Shown: positions 33,108 through 42,547, counted from the stretch's first letter. The stretch is DNA of 50,198 nt from Candidatus Zambryskibacteria bacterium RIFCSPLOWO2_02_FULL_39_26 (GCA_001825395.1 MHWN01000019.1:1-50198); one strand, 5' to 3'. Translations and numbers: made by a program. Notes: generated by a model not told the origin, from the letters alone.

Positions 33108-34418
33108 CTATTTCCCCACAAATAAACGTTTTACAAAACTAAATATACTACTTAAAAAACCTTGTCTTTCTGGTGCTTCGAAAACTTCTATAACATTGGC
33201 AAGTTGATTAGAATCTTTCTCTAAAATTTCTGATTTTTCTTGCTCTTCTTGTTCCAGCTGTTTTGTTACCACTTCTACTTTCTGAACAGAAGCTATTTTT
33301 GTGTTGTCACCTTGAAGGGCGGGGGAAATATTATTTAAAGCTACTTTAACTTCATTTATTTTTGCTTGTATTTCTCCCAGATTAATTTCTGGTAAGGTAG
33401 TAGTAATAATTTTTTTTATTGGATTTGAAAGTGTTATGTCGGCACTATTTATTCCTGTAGTTTCATCCGCGAAAACAACTCTTGTCCCCGTCGAAACTAG
33501 AGTATCTTCCGGTATAATGAAAGACTTATTATTATTTGCAAGACTCCACCCGCCCAGATTAATTTCTGATCCAGATTTGTTTTCTATTTCAATACCATCT
33601 GAAACTCTTTGAAGTGAAATCAAGGGCAAAATTACCTTCACATTTATTCGACTGACAGCTTGTTTATCAGAACCATAAGCATTTAAAACAATCGCATAAT
33701 TCCCCGCGTGCCTATAGTTGTGTGTAACTGTTTTACCAAGAAGAGTGGTACCATCACCAAAGGACCATTTATATGTAATGGCTTGTTCTGATAAGTTTTG
33801 CAGTTTGGTTGGACTTGCAATAAAGATGACGGGGTTTCCTACTGCCGTTAACCTATCTCTCCCGGCCGAAACCTCAAACTCGATTTTGTTCTCTGTACTA
33901 CTTAGTGGAGCGGGGCTGCTGTGGGCAGAATTTGCTGTGTTGGTTTGACTGGAACTAGACTGGTCAGTTGTGGTTTCTGTACTGGTCTGCTCGTTGGTTG
34001 TTGTACTATTTGAAGACGAGCTAGATTCTCCACCGATAGTTATTTGCTGGCTAGCCGAGAAGGATTGTAAGCTTGTCCTTCCTGTGGCTGTTATCGTTAG
34101 TGTGTACGTTCCGACAGTGGAATCTTGGTATAGAAAATTCTTATTGGCTGTATTTTTAGACATTGTTGTGGAAACCGGATTGCCGGAGGTGTTGAAAAAT
34201 TGGCCTGTTGGAGATATCGAAGTAAAAACAAGATCATGAGTTTCGGTAATGTTTTCTGAAACTCCTTGCGAGTTTTGTGATTGTATAGTGATGGTTTCTG
34301 AAGAAACTCCAATAGAAACAGTTTGTGGTTCTGTAATAAATACAAATTGGGAAACTTGAGCGCTAGCAGTACTGGCCATTAAGAAAAAAGTAATTGGAAC
34401 GGAAATTAGCCTTTTCAT
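33108..34418 (-). CDS. Secreted protein with PKD and lamin-tail domains
   Basis: This protein of about 436 aa has a signal peptide (to about residue 21, STASA), an Ig-like domain, a Ser/Thr/Gln-rich linker (SSSNSTTTNEQTSTETT), a PKD domain (YKWSFGDGTTLLGKTVTHNY, about 218-237), a lamin-tail domain (IEIENKSGSEINLGGWSL, about 275-292), and a C-terminal coiled coil ending in a hydrophobic basic tail (GFLSSIFSFVKRLFVGK). The tail suggests retention at the membrane. Likely a surface or S-layer-associated protein. Confidence 0.82.
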   Translation of the reverse strand: MKRLISVPITFFLMASTASAQVSQFVFITEPQTVSIGVSSETITIQSQNSQGVSENITETHDLVFTSISPTGQFFNTSGNPVSTTMSKNTANKNFLYQDSTVGTYTLTITATGRTSLQSFSASQQITIGGESSSSSNSTTTNEQTSTETTTDQSSSSQTNTANSAHSSPAPLSSTENKIEFEVSAGRDRLTAVGNPVIFIASPTKLQNLSEQAITYKWSFGDGTTLLGKTVTHNYRHAGNYAIVLNAYGSDKQAVSRINVKVILPLISLQRVSDGIEIENKSGSEINLGGWSLANNNKSFIIPEDTLVSTGTRVVFADETTGINSADITLSNPIKKIITTTLPEINLGEIQAKINEVKVALNNISPALQGDNTKIASVQKVEVVTKQLEQEEQEKSEILEKDSNQLANVIEVFEAPERQGFLSSIFSFVKRLFVGK

Positions 34419-34430
34419 CAAATTATAAAA

Positions 34431-34595
34431 TTAATTTTTAATTGTTGCTTGAATTGCTGAAGCAGCGTTGTCGCCACTAGCCGAAGATTTTTTCTCATAA
34501 AATCTGGTTGCGAAAATAATCATTAGACTGACAGAGATAATGGCGGCAAAACCCAAGAAAAATTTTATAAAATCTTTATCAAAATATTGAGACAT
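34431..34595 (-). CDS. 54-aa single-helix membrane protein
   Basis: The product MSQYFDKDFIKFFLGFAAII... has one membrane helix (about residues 11-30) and a soluble tail ending IQATIKN. It is too short for the ORF track. The gene sits 12 bp before the PKD protein gene on the same strand and is probably co-transcribed. The left end of a family B element (CCCAGTAGTAG) abuts the start codon, so the 5' UTR is the element itself. There is no Shine-Dalgarno. No family is recognised. Confidence 0.6.
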   Translation of the reverse strand: MSQYFDKDFIKFFLGFAAIISVSLMIIFATRFYEKKSSASGDNAASAIQATIKN

Positions 34596-34733
34596 CCCAG
34601 TAGTAGAAAATTAATTTATAATATATATCTTTATTACTTTATATAGTAACTAATTCTTCATATTTGTTCAAATCTGATATATGTAATTTTCACTACGGGA
34701 TAGCCCTGTAGTGAGCTCTGCTCTACTACTGGG
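34596..34733. repeat. Hairpin family B, copies 7 and 8
   Basis: Copy 7 has its left end CCCAGTAGTAG at 34596 and right end CACTACGGG at 34691-34699, with about 85 bp of A+T-rich cargo in the loop. Copy 8 (34704-34733) is an ordinary hairpin CCCTGTAGTGAGC-TCT-GCTCTACTACTGGG. Copy 7 shows, like the 5S copy, that the two ends can be separated by cargo. Confidence 0.75.
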
Positions 34734-34741
34734 ACATTGTT

Positions 34742-35452
34742 TTATTGTAAACTAGCTTTTAGTTGGAGAAGGCTAGCATCATTGGGTATTTTAGATAAAC
34801 CTTGGTTAACTATCGTCCTGGCTTTATCCAAATCCTTAAAAATATCCCTGTAAATTTCAGCCAACTGGACATAAAGATAGGCTTGATTGGGAGCTTTGGA
34901 TATGGCTTGTTGGTAGTACACCTCTGCCTGCCCGTTATCCTTCAAAAAATAAGCGTACAAATTACCTAAATTACCAAGAGAAATGTAATTAGTCGGAGCA
35001 AGCCGCCCGGCGTATTGCCATGAAAATATCGCGCCCTGATAGTCCCCGGCCATTTTTTGATAAATACCTAGATTAATCCATGCTTTAAAATCCGTCGAGT
35101 CTTTCTTTAATTGAGCCTGCAGTGCAAGAATTTTTTCAGTAGCCAGATTGCTGGCCTCCGGGGAAATCATGGCCCCGGCATAAATTGTAACTTTTCTGTT
35201 TAGATCTGGCACTGGTTGTGGAATGCCTCCACCGCCTCCAACCTGCTCTATCTTATAATTGCCTGTACCTTCTATGTTAACGAGATCAGTATTGTTTTTA
35301 TCAGTTGTAGTAGTTGTAGTCGTGGCTTTAGTGGCATAAATATCCGGCAAATTATCTGTATTGCGAGATTGTCTATCAAAAAAGATGTAGATAGCAAACA
35401 GCGCAATAATAACAACAGCACTTCCAATAATTTTGTGTGTTTTTGTAATCAT
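34742..35452 (-). CDS. Membrane-anchored TPR protein
   Basis: The protein (236 aa) has one N-terminal membrane helix (about residues 9-26), a Thr/Asp-rich linker (ATTTTTTDKNN), and three to four TPR units from about residue 95 (WINLGIYQKMAGDYQGAIFSW, SLGNLGNLYAYFLKDNGQAEVY, YVQLAEIYRDIFKDLDKARTI). TPRs bind partner proteins. The start MITKTHK is chosen because TATACT lies seven bases upstream. Confidence 0.82.
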   Translation of the reverse strand: MITKTHKIIGSAVVIIALFAIYIFFDRQSRNTDNLPDIYATKATTTTTTTDKNNTDLVNIEGTGNYKIEQVGGGGGIPQPVPDLNRKVTIYAGAMISPEASNLATEKILALQAQLKKDSTDFKAWINLGIYQKMAGDYQGAIFSWQYAGRLAPTNYISLGNLGNLYAYFLKDNGQAEVYYQQAISKAPNQAYLYVQLAEIYRDIFKDLDKARTIVNQGLSKIPNDASLLQLKASLQ

Positions 35453-35473
35453 TAGAAATAGTATAAACGACAA

Positions 35474-35502
35474 AAACTCCCTTTGCAATCAAAGGAAGTT
35501 TT
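35474..35502 (-). terminator. Terminator of the 35522 gene
   Basis: AAAACTTCCTTTG-ATTG-CAAAGGGAGTTTTT on the minus strand, 20 bp after the stop. Confidence 0.8.
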
Positions 35503-35521
35503 CGTCTTTTTTGGGTTTGCT

Positions 35522-36400
35522 TTAGAAGCCTTTCAGTTTAGAAACCTCGGCCATTTTAGCTCTAGTCTTCGGTCCGAAAACTCCATAGCCTGGCGCGCCC
35601 GGTCCTGCTATGCCGTACTTGACTTGGAATTTCTGAATGGCCGTCCTGGTCAATGAGCCGAAATAAGTGGTTTCATTGCCCGGTGAACCAACGCCCGATG
35701 AAGCTATCTGTGTATCTGAATCGGAATTTAGAACTTTTTGAAGATTTTTAACATCGGCGCCGGTGCTACCGACAATTAAATTTCTACTGAAAACAAAACC
35801 TGTGCCGGACCCTATACTGACTATTCCGAGTTGGGCTTGCAAAAGCTGAACTTGGGCCAGCAGAGCGGCAATTTGATTTTGTAGACTGGATGTGGATGAT
35901 GTTTGAGTGGTGGCTGAAGAAGCTGTTGGAGTAGCCACTATTCCCCCGCCTCCGCCCCCGCTACCGGTGGAAGTGGTGGTTACTGGAGTTGAAGGATTGC
36001 CAGAACCACTGCTACCACCCCCGCCCCCACTGCCTATATTAACACTGCAAACGGTAGTGCTTGGGGTGATAATAACCGCCTGGGTTGATGTGGCCGACAG
36101 ACTCAATTTTGATACGTCCGCACATTGGTTAGATGTGATATTTCCGATCGGCGCATCGCTTGATAGTGTATATCTGTCAGCTGAAGTTACTGAAAAAAGA
36201 GAGTTTTCCAATAAATTCACCGTAAAACTGGAAGCGCTCACCACGATTGACTCCACCACCGAACTTTCCCCATCAACATTCAATGTCATTCCCCCCACAG
36301 AGATTATGGCTGAAGAAGTAAGCGAGACATCATTATAGTCTGCCAGAGCGATAAACGGAGCCGACAGAAGGCTTAAGTAAATTATTAATTTTTTCATCAT
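35522..36400 (-). CDS. Secreted protein with C-terminal peptidoglycan-binding domain
   Basis: The 292-aa protein has a signal peptide (about 1-20), a beta-sandwich N-terminal part, Gly/Ser/Thr linkers, a coiled coil (SLQNQIAALLAQVQLLQAQLG), and a PG_binding_1 domain (STGADVKNLQKVLN...YFGSLTRTAIQKFQVKYGI, about 212-285). Coiled coil plus binding domain are nearly the same as in the N-terminal part of the 1170-aa protein at 37330, so the pair share a cell-wall anchor. Confidence 0.85.
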   Translation of the reverse strand: MMKKLIIYLSLLSAPFIALADYNDVSLTSSAIISVGGMTLNVDGESSVVESIVVSASSFTVNLLENSLFSVTSADRYTLSSDAPIGNITSNQCADVSKLSLSATSTQAVIITPSTTVCSVNIGSGGGGGSSGSGNPSTPVTTTSTGSGGGGGGIVATPTASSATTQTSSTSSLQNQIAALLAQVQLLQAQLGIVSIGSGTGFVFSRNLIVGSTGADVKNLQKVLNSDSDTQIASSGVGSPGNETTYFGSLTRTAIQKFQVKYGIAGPGAPGYGVFGPKTRAKMAEVSKLKGF

Positions 36401-36421
36401 AGTGTTTTTACATTATCTCGT

Positions 36422-37114
36422 TTAACGCAAAGCCATCCAATACCATGCATTATCTGTTGGATTTCTCGTACCAAGCCCGGATAAATTCACATTTAAAACT
36501 GATACTTGAATACCAAGAGTAGTTGATGAAGCACTAACAAATATTATGTCTTTATCCTCATCAGCGGCACCGTTAATCTTTGGGGTTACAAACACTCTCC
36601 ATCCTGTACCATTCACCGCTTCACTACCTGTACAAATAACAGAGACTGTGGAAGAGCCTGTAAGAGCTCCTATAGTTGGTGTACATGTTCCAAAAAGTAA
36701 TTGACTTACTCCTGAGCCATTTCCACCAATAACCATACCTAGAGAAGCCGTGGTTGTACCTGTCACCCCCAAAGCCACATAAGGCGATGTAGAAGCAATA
36801 CCAACTTTAGCGCTTGATGAACCGATAATAACCGATGTGGCTGTGGTTGTGCCAAGGTTCAAAACTCCGCCACCAGCGGTATCAAGACCATATCCGGCAA
36901 CAACTGTCATGTTACCGCTTGTTGCAAGAGTACTTGAAGCATTGACCGCGCCGGTCAGTGCAGAAGCTCCAGTGACAGTTAGAGTCCCATCTGTACTAAT
37001 ATTTGTACTTATGGTGCTGGAAGCCGAAGCGGCCATAGCACTCATCAAAATACCAAACAAAAACAAGGACACATAAAAAACGAATTCCTTTCTAAAAAAT
37101 ATTGTTTTTAACAT
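36422..37114 (-). CDS. Secreted repeat protein of unknown function
   Basis: The protein (about 230 aa) has a signal peptide (KEFVFYVSLFLFGILMSAMAASA). The mature part is rich in Ser/Thr/Gly with short beta repeats (ISTDGTLTVTGASALTGAVNASSTL, KVGIASTSPYVALGVTGTTTASLGMVIGGNG), as seen in surface or fibre-like proteins of Parcubacteria. The start MLKTIFFRKEF is chosen over the track start because the region upstream is A+T-rich non-coding with TAGAAT/AATAAT boxes. Confidence 0.7.
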   Translation of the reverse strand: MLKTIFFRKEFVFYVSLFLFGILMSAMAASASSTISTNISTDGTLTVTGASALTGAVNASSTLATSGNMTVVAGYGLDTAGGGVLNLGTTTATSVIIGSSSAKVGIASTSPYVALGVTGTTTASLGMVIGGNGSGVSQLLFGTCTPTIGALTGSSTVSVICTGSEAVNGTGWRVFVTPKINGAADEDKDIIFVSASSTTLGIQVSVLNVNLSGLGTRNPTDNAWYWMALR

Positions 37115-37247
37115 ATTTATTATTATTCTAATAATTTGATAACTACACACTCTCGGTTTTTAAACCGACTTCTTAAAATTATACTCTTTTTTTTGACTAA
37201 TGGGTAATAATCTGGGCTAACTGTGGATAAGTCGGCTATTTAGAGAC

Positions 37248-37291
37248 AACAAAAAACCACTCAATCCATAAAGGAAAGGTGGTTTTTTGTT
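37248..37291 (-). terminator. Terminator of the S-layer-like gene
   Basis: AACAAAAAACCAC/GTGGTTTTTTGTT around an 18-base loop, 40 bp after the stop codon. Confidence 0.8.
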
Positions 37292-37329
37292 AACTTAGGC
37301 TAAACCAGACCGACTAGCTAATCCAAGGA

Positions 37330-40300
37330 TTAGTAAGATCGAGACTGTAGAAGACCTGAAGTTGGGAAGCCTACGATACCGTATCCTGTAGTCCAATCAA
37401 CTGAACTAAAGACGGCGGTCGAAGTTGCGTTTGGTGACCAAACGAAGTTACTTGTAGCAAGGGTTGTACCATTTGCAGTACTTGTAGCTGCGGATGAGTC
37501 TGCCAACATCTTTGTCACAACTGAAGCGCCAGTAGCGTTGGCTCCGATAGAACCTCGAAGTTCAAAGTATCGAGTTTGTCCTGCAGGAACCTCAACTGGG
37601 TTAGAAGCTGTTTGGAAGTCAAGAGTAGTCAAGCTGCCTGTAGATGCACAAGTACTACTTGCGTTAGTCATGTTGACTGCACCATTACTACATGTAGATG
37701 TAGCTAGGTTTTCGTCAATTTGACCACCACTACTTGTTCCACCAACTGCGAAGTTTCCTGACATTGCTGTTGAGTATCCAGAATCAGTGTATCCGAACAA
37801 ACCAACATTTGTAACCGCCAATGTTGTTGTAGCTAGAGTGAAGGTGAATCGGAAGATGCCCACGTCTCCAGCTGAATCAGCCGTTACCTTGAATCTCATC
37901 AGTCTGCCATCTCCAATACCTGTACTTGAAAGTGATTCAAGCGCGATGGTTGGGAATGTGTTGAATAGTCTTACTCCAGCAACACCAGCCGTGATAGCAC
38001 TAACTGTAAGTGTGTTACCAGACGATAGACCGGATCCTTCGGCATTTGTAGGGTCAATCTTGACTAGATCTCCCTCTACCCCCGTCAGTCCTGTTCCAAC
38101 ATCCTGGAAGTCAGCTTTAACAGTAACTAGAACGTCTGTATCTTTTGGAAGAAGCAGAGTGCTATTTAATGTTGAAGTTGCTGTTGTGTTTGAACCGGTG
38201 AAGGTTGCAGTACCTATAAGTCCACCTGAAGAGTTGTATAGGTAAACTGTACCCAAGTTTTGAGCAACGTTTGCACTGTTACCAGCAGTTACGGCTGTTA
38301 GAGCCAAACCAATCTTTGATAGATTGACTGACTCGTTTGTAGCTCGGAACTTGATAACCCCCGTGGTTACACCTGTTGAACCTCCAGCCACTAGCTTATA
38401 TGCCGGTGATGATGGATCAACTGAACCGGTGAATGAACCTGTAGCAACCGTCATAACTTGACCGTTATTAGATGTTAGAGTTTCCGAAACACTAGCTCCC
38501 GAAGTTACGCCTGTAACTGTTGGATCGCTGGTGCTTAGAAGACCCCATTGCATCTGGGAGTTGGCGTGAGCTGAAGAGGCAACGTTACACTCAAGTCTAA
38601 GCGTCTTAACTACACCCTTTGCAATAGTAAGTTGCTGATCAAATGTAAATGTCTGACTAAGTGCTGTAGATGTTGCAACGGTAGTTGAAGGGTTAACAAC
38701 GTTTGAACCCGTGTTCAAAGGTGTTGCGCCATCATAAACCTGACATGAAGTCATAATTGTCTCATCTGCCGCAAATGATTGTGAGCTTCCGTTGTAATAG
38801 AAAGGAATTGCTCCCAATCTGACATCTTCACCTGATGCTGAAGCGTCAAACTGATAGTTAGCGAATGTCACTCTGCCACCAGGAACGATTGAAGCCGCGC
38901 TTGGTGTAGCGGAAACAGTAACAGTAAGGGCCGCTGACTTGACAGTCATGGTGTTCATACTGAATGCCCCGTTTGCCGACAAACTGATGGTGTTACCCGT
39001 TGTTTGTCCAGTGACACTTGTCCATCCCGATGAAGGTGTAGCGGACACTATTACTGTAGCCCCGTTAGGTGCGCCTGTTGGGATTTTACCCTTAATAGTG
39101 TAAGTACTTATTCCAAGAGGGAAGGTGATTGTGTCTGTGAATGTAATTGTACAACCTGTTGTACATGTTGATGCCTCGTCAATTGGGCCGGCAATCACCG
39201 CGCCGTTTTGATTAACGATAGTGATGCTTGTGATACCAGTTGAAGAAGTCCATGATCCGGTTGTAGCAATGGTGAAGGCCAATGATTGTACAGAGATAGG
39301 TTCACCCTTGATGTCTGTTTGGAATCCACCGAGTACTTGGTTAGGAACGTTTACAGCAATGTTTTGAGCGGCAACTGATGTTGCTTTTCCGATTGATGTA
39401 ACTGTACCTGCAGAAACCGTCACAATGTTTGCTTGGAACCAAGGTGTGCCTGTAGTGAAATTACCGCAAGCCTGTGAAGTTGAACATGTGACTACAGAGT
39501 TAGAACCTGCTGGAGGCGTAATTCCATAACCATATGTTACTCCGGATACGTATAGGTCAGTTGTTTTGTAGAGATCAAATTTGATTGTTCTACCAGCTGA
39601 ACCTGATCCTGTTATGTCACCTTGAACGTAAATATCTTTTGCAAGACCCTTGTCAATAAGGAGACCTCCAGAGAAGTTTGCAGAATAGTATTTACCATCC
39701 ACTGAAACTGTTGTTGGGTAAGCAGTACCATCAACATAGACCATTACATTTGAAAGGTCGTCCTTTGATGCTGAACCCGACTGATTCCATCGTATTGACC
39801 AAAGTTTAACCTGTTCTGCTGAACCGGCTGTAACTCTGATACCGGAGAATTTGTAACCAGTTGTGCCAATTTCCTTACTTTGGGATGTCCCTGGATCGTA
39901 AGATGAAGCAGCAATCGTAACACTACCCAATGTTAGGGAAGCGTTTATGGTGTGCATTGCACCTCCGATAGGAAGGGATCCGGAAACTGACGCTGAAGTG
40001 TTGACTGCAACAACATTTAAGCCGACCACTTGTCCAGCGTATGCACTAAGTGAAGCGGCCATGTTGCCTGCAATTGTAACTGTTTGAGAAGTACCTGCTG
40101 GAATGACAAATGGCTCACCCACGTTTGCTTGGTGGTTTGAGTTCAGTGTCTTTGCAATACCGATCTGGGTACCATCGCTCTTGAGTAGAACGACGCCACC
40201 GAAGACAGCGTCCACTCCAAGACCTGTTCGCTCTACCGTAATAGAATTAACTGTCACATCAGATGCTCCTGCTGTCAGGATAACTGTTGTGAAAGGAATT

Positions 40301-40842
40301 CTGGCTGCACTTGTTGGTGCAAGAGAATTTGCAGGTTGTGAACCAGCCACGATTGATAGTCCGCCTCCAGTTGGAAGTGAAGGACCAACAACCACTGTGT
40401 TCATTGAGTTGAGCTTTGCCCTTGTGATTGGGCCGACATAACCAACTGCTGGCGTAATTCCATATTTATTCTGGAATTTAATAACCGCTGCCCGTGTAAG
40501 CGCACCAAAGTATGAAGTTTCATTCCCCGGTGAACCAACACCTGAAGAGGCCACTTGGGTATCAGCGCTCATATTCAGAACCTTTTGAAGATTCATAACA
40601 TCTGCGCCGGTACTGCCAATAGTCAAGTTTGTATTGAAGGTGTAGCCTGTAGAGCTACTTCCTGTCGTAGCCGCAAGTTGTGCTTGCAACGCTTGAATGG
40701 TTGCCAGCAAACTGTTGATCTGCGCTTGCAAATCCGAGGCGGTATCGGCACTGGCCAATCCTGGCGCGAATGCAGAAACTGCCATAGCGAATCCAACCGC
40801 AACAGCAACATATTTTACAGCTATTGATTTTGATAAAGTCAT
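37330..40842 (-). CDS. S-layer-like protein with peptidoglycan-binding domain
   Basis: This 1170-aa protein has a signal peptide (cleavage near ASADTA, about residue 32), a coiled coil (DLQAQINSLLATIQALQAQLAAT), and a PG_binding_1 domain (TGADVMNLQKVLN...YFGALTRAAVIKFQNKYGI, about 75-125). Then follow about 1000 residues of beta-rich, Thr/Ser/Val-rich repeats with few charges and a few disulfide-like CSTSQAC/CTTGC pairs. Size, composition and the wall-binding head fit an S-layer or major cell-surface protein. A+T-rich TATTAA lies six bases before the ATG. Confidence 0.85.
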   Translation of the reverse strand: MTLSKSIAVKYVAVAVGFAMAVSAFAPGLASADTASDLQAQINSLLATIQALQAQLAATTGSSSTGYTFNTNLTIGSTGADVMNLQKVLNMSADTQVASSGVGSPGNETSYFGALTRAAVIKFQNKYGITPAVGYVGPITRAKLNSMNTVVVGPSLPTGGGLSIVAGSQPANSLAPTSAARIPFTTVILTAGASDVTVNSITVERTGLGVDAVFGGVVLLKSDGTQIGIAKTLNSNHQANVGEPFVIPAGTSQTVTIAGNMAASLSAYAGQVVGLNVVAVNTSASVSGSLPIGGAMHTINASLTLGSVTIAASSYDPGTSQSKEIGTTGYKFSGIRVTAGSAEQVKLWSIRWNQSGSASKDDLSNVMVYVDGTAYPTTVSVDGKYYSANFSGGLLIDKGLAKDIYVQGDITGSGSAGRTIKFDLYKTTDLYVSGVTYGYGITPPAGSNSVVTCSTSQACGNFTTGTPWFQANIVTVSAGTVTSIGKATSVAAQNIAVNVPNQVLGGFQTDIKGEPISVQSLAFTIATTGSWTSSTGITSITIVNQNGAVIAGPIDEASTCTTGCTITFTDTITFPLGISTYTIKGKIPTGAPNGATVIVSATPSSGWTSVTGQTTGNTISLSANGAFSMNTMTVKSAALTVTVSATPSAASIVPGGRVTFANYQFDASASGEDVRLGAIPFYYNGSSQSFAADETIMTSCQVYDGATPLNTGSNVVNPSTTVATSTALSQTFTFDQQLTIAKGVVKTLRLECNVASSAHANSQMQWGLLSTSDPTVTGVTSGASVSETLTSNNGQVMTVATGSFTGSVDPSSPAYKLVAGGSTGVTTGVIKFRATNESVNLSKIGLALTAVTAGNSANVAQNLGTVYLYNSSGGLIGTATFTGSNTTATSTLNSTLLLPKDTDVLVTVKADFQDVGTGLTGVEGDLVKIDPTNAEGSGLSSGNTLTVSAITAGVAGVRLFNTFPTIALESLSSTGIGDGRLMRFKVTADSAGDVGIFRFTFTLATTTLAVTNVGLFGYTDSGYSTAMSGNFAVGGTSSGGQIDENLATSTCSNGAVNMTNASSTCASTGSLTTLDFQTASNPVEVPAGQTRYFELRGSIGANATGASVVTKMLADSSAATSTANGTTLATSNFVWSPNATSTAVFSSVDWTTGYGIVGFPTSGLLQSRSY

Positions 40843-41562
40843 ATATATTTAATAAAACAACCCCTCCCTACTTTACTATTAATAATTGTGTAGAGAGATG
40901 TTATTGAAAACAATTAACTAACTTCTTAACAATTCTAGATACAATTACAAAATACAAATTTTCCATAAATATTTCATAATCATACCTACATACTAATCCC
41001 TCACTTTAATTGTTTACTTTTGCACCTAACTTAATCTTTACTTTGAAAGTAAAAACGTGCTGACACAAAATGAATCGACACAAAAGTGAAGAGATAGATG
41101 ATAAGTTTGGACGGAATTTCTGAAATGCGGACGTAAAGGAAATTGTGCGACAAGTTCTGAAGGCGCGATTCTATAATCGCGCTTTATAAAATCCATATTT
41201 ATCCGCACACTAACTTTAGCATCGCTTTACCGTGTTTTTTCAAAACACAATACCAAAGTTAGTGTGTGGATTTATTTGTCAAATAACTTTCTGTTCTGAC
41301 AAAGAGAATGTACAGTGAATTGCACAAGGTGCCTAAACACCTGTACAGAAACCATTATATAGTCTCCTGACAAGACTTTCAAATAACCGTGTGGATAACT
41401 CTAACTTTTTAGCCATTTTTGGATAAAACAGCCAAAATACGCCACGGAAACCATTATTCCAAAAAGGGCGATGAAAGTCAATGTTACTCTAGAGAGAGGC
41501 AATAAGTACACCCGTATTTTACTCCCAATATCCAGAAAAACAGTATTATTATGGCCTAATAT
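40843..41562. other. 720-bp region without a clear gene
   Basis: Contains the upstream region of the S-layer-like gene, a hairpin GCGCGATT-CTAT-AATCGCGC (41163-41182), family F palindrome copy 1, and A+T-rich sequence downstream of the HTH gene. I find no ORF with coding features. Confidence 0.6.
41203..41269. repeat. Family F palindrome, copy 1
   Basis: CCGCACACTAACTTT and AAAGTTAGTGTGTGG enclose about 37 bases containing GTGTTTT/AAAACAC. Copy 2 lies on the other side of the HTH gene. Confidence 0.8.
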
Positions 41563-42291
41563 TTATGCCAGAGAGTACTTGCTCCAGCGCCTCTCTCCAG
41601 TTCTTTTCAGTACCCCAGCTTTTATGAATGAGGTCAACTCCCTCTGTATGGTTTTTTCACTGCAATCCTTTATGACAGCAGATATGTCTTTAATCGTTAA
41701 TTCCTTTTTTTTCCTTAGTAAATTTAAAATTATATTTTGGCGATTTGACCTTTTAAACTGGTCTCGACTCTTTAAAAGACTGTTGTCCTTTATACCACCT
41801 CCACTGGATAAATATCTGTCCTTTATACCCAAACCGACCTCTTTAACATTAAAAAATGATTTTGGGATAGTACCATCAACTGCTCCACTGTGGTTTGACA
41901 TTTCAGAGTCCATAATTCCGACTAAACTTGAAAATTCCTTCTTTAAAATAGTGAAATTCATATTGGATAACAACCCCCCAAAAGAAGATATTTCTAACAA
42001 AGAGACTAGCTCCAAGATACGAGTCTTAACGTTATAAATAAAATCACCACAGCTAGATTCATTTATATCCTTGTAATTTAAGATAAAGGACATTAGATCT
42101 CCGGCTTTTTTCCTTAGAGTCCACTTCGTTGGTTCATTTTCGGAAAATAAATTGGTAACCATATAGACTGCCGATACTAGTTTTTCTGTCTTTTTGTACA
42201 CAAAAACGAAATTGGCATCTTCGCCAAAAAATGAGATGGGGTCTATATTATTTGTATTTAAATTTGCGGAAACCCTATTTTCTTGTTCCAT
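41563..42291 (-). CDS. HTH protein, likely transcriptional regulator
   Basis: The protein (242 aa) has no membrane helix. An N-terminal helical region (FVYKKTEKLVSAVYMVTNLFSENEPTKWTLRKKAGDLMSFIL) precedes a C-terminal winged helix (NIILNLLRKKKELTIKDISAVIKDCSEKTIQRELTSFIKAGVLKRTGERRWSKYSLA, about 185-242). Upstream are four copies of an AATGTCCTT motif around and after the promoter, which suggests self-regulation. The gene with its control region lies between two family F palindromes. No exact family name. Confidence 0.75.
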   Translation of the reverse strand: MEQENRVSANLNTNNIDPISFFGEDANFVFVYKKTEKLVSAVYMVTNLFSENEPTKWTLRKKAGDLMSFILNYKDINESSCGDFIYNVKTRILELVSLLEISSFGGLLSNMNFTILKKEFSSLVGIMDSEMSNHSGAVDGTIPKSFFNVKEVGLGIKDRYLSSGGGIKDNSLLKSRDQFKRSNRQNIILNLLRKKKELTIKDISAVIKDCSEKTIQRELTSFIKAGVLKRTGERRWSKYSLA

Positions 42292-42312
42292 ATATTTACC
42301 ACTTTAAGGGAG

Positions 42313-42412
42313 TAATGTCCTTAATTGTTATTTAATATGTCCTATATAAATAATAAATGTCCTTTAGAACATTAAGCACGTCCATTATACTCATTAAAGA
42401 CATTTAGGCAAG
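42313..42412 (-). promoter_or_regulatory. Promoter and repeated motif of the HTH gene
   Basis: TAATGTCCTTAA, ATATGTCCTATA and TAAATGTCCTTTA lie in the 5' UTR; an inverted copy (TTAAAGACATTTA) lies between a -35-like TTGCCT and TATAAT (42383-42388). The leader is about 85 nt, so this gene is not leaderless. The repeats may be operator sites or an RNA binding array. Confidence 0.5.
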
Positions 42413-42413
42413 C

Positions 42414-42547
42414 CCGCACACTAACATTGCCATCATCCTGCTTTTCAAAAACGACACTAGTACCAACTTAGATATCTTTGCCATAATCTCGCTTTAAGCG
42501 ATGATTACTACAGAACATATTAGAGCAATGGCAATGTTAGTGTGCGG
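42414..42547. repeat. Family F palindrome, copy 2
   Basis: CCGCACACTAACATTGCCAT and its complement at 42528-42547 (20 bp, perfect) enclose about 94 bases that contain their own TCGCTTTAAGCGA hairpin. The right arm ends 44 bp before the ftsK start. Confidence 0.85.

Noticed and set aside
37787-38245. Plus-strand ORFs within the S-layer-like gene
   Set aside because: Long shadow frames are expected opposite a Thr/Ser/Val-rich coding sequence; the minus frame has signal peptide and wall-binding domain.
41471-42037. 188-aa plus-strand ORF
   Set aside because: It is the shadow of the HTH gene on the minus strand, which has a clear winged-helix C-terminus and a proper control region.
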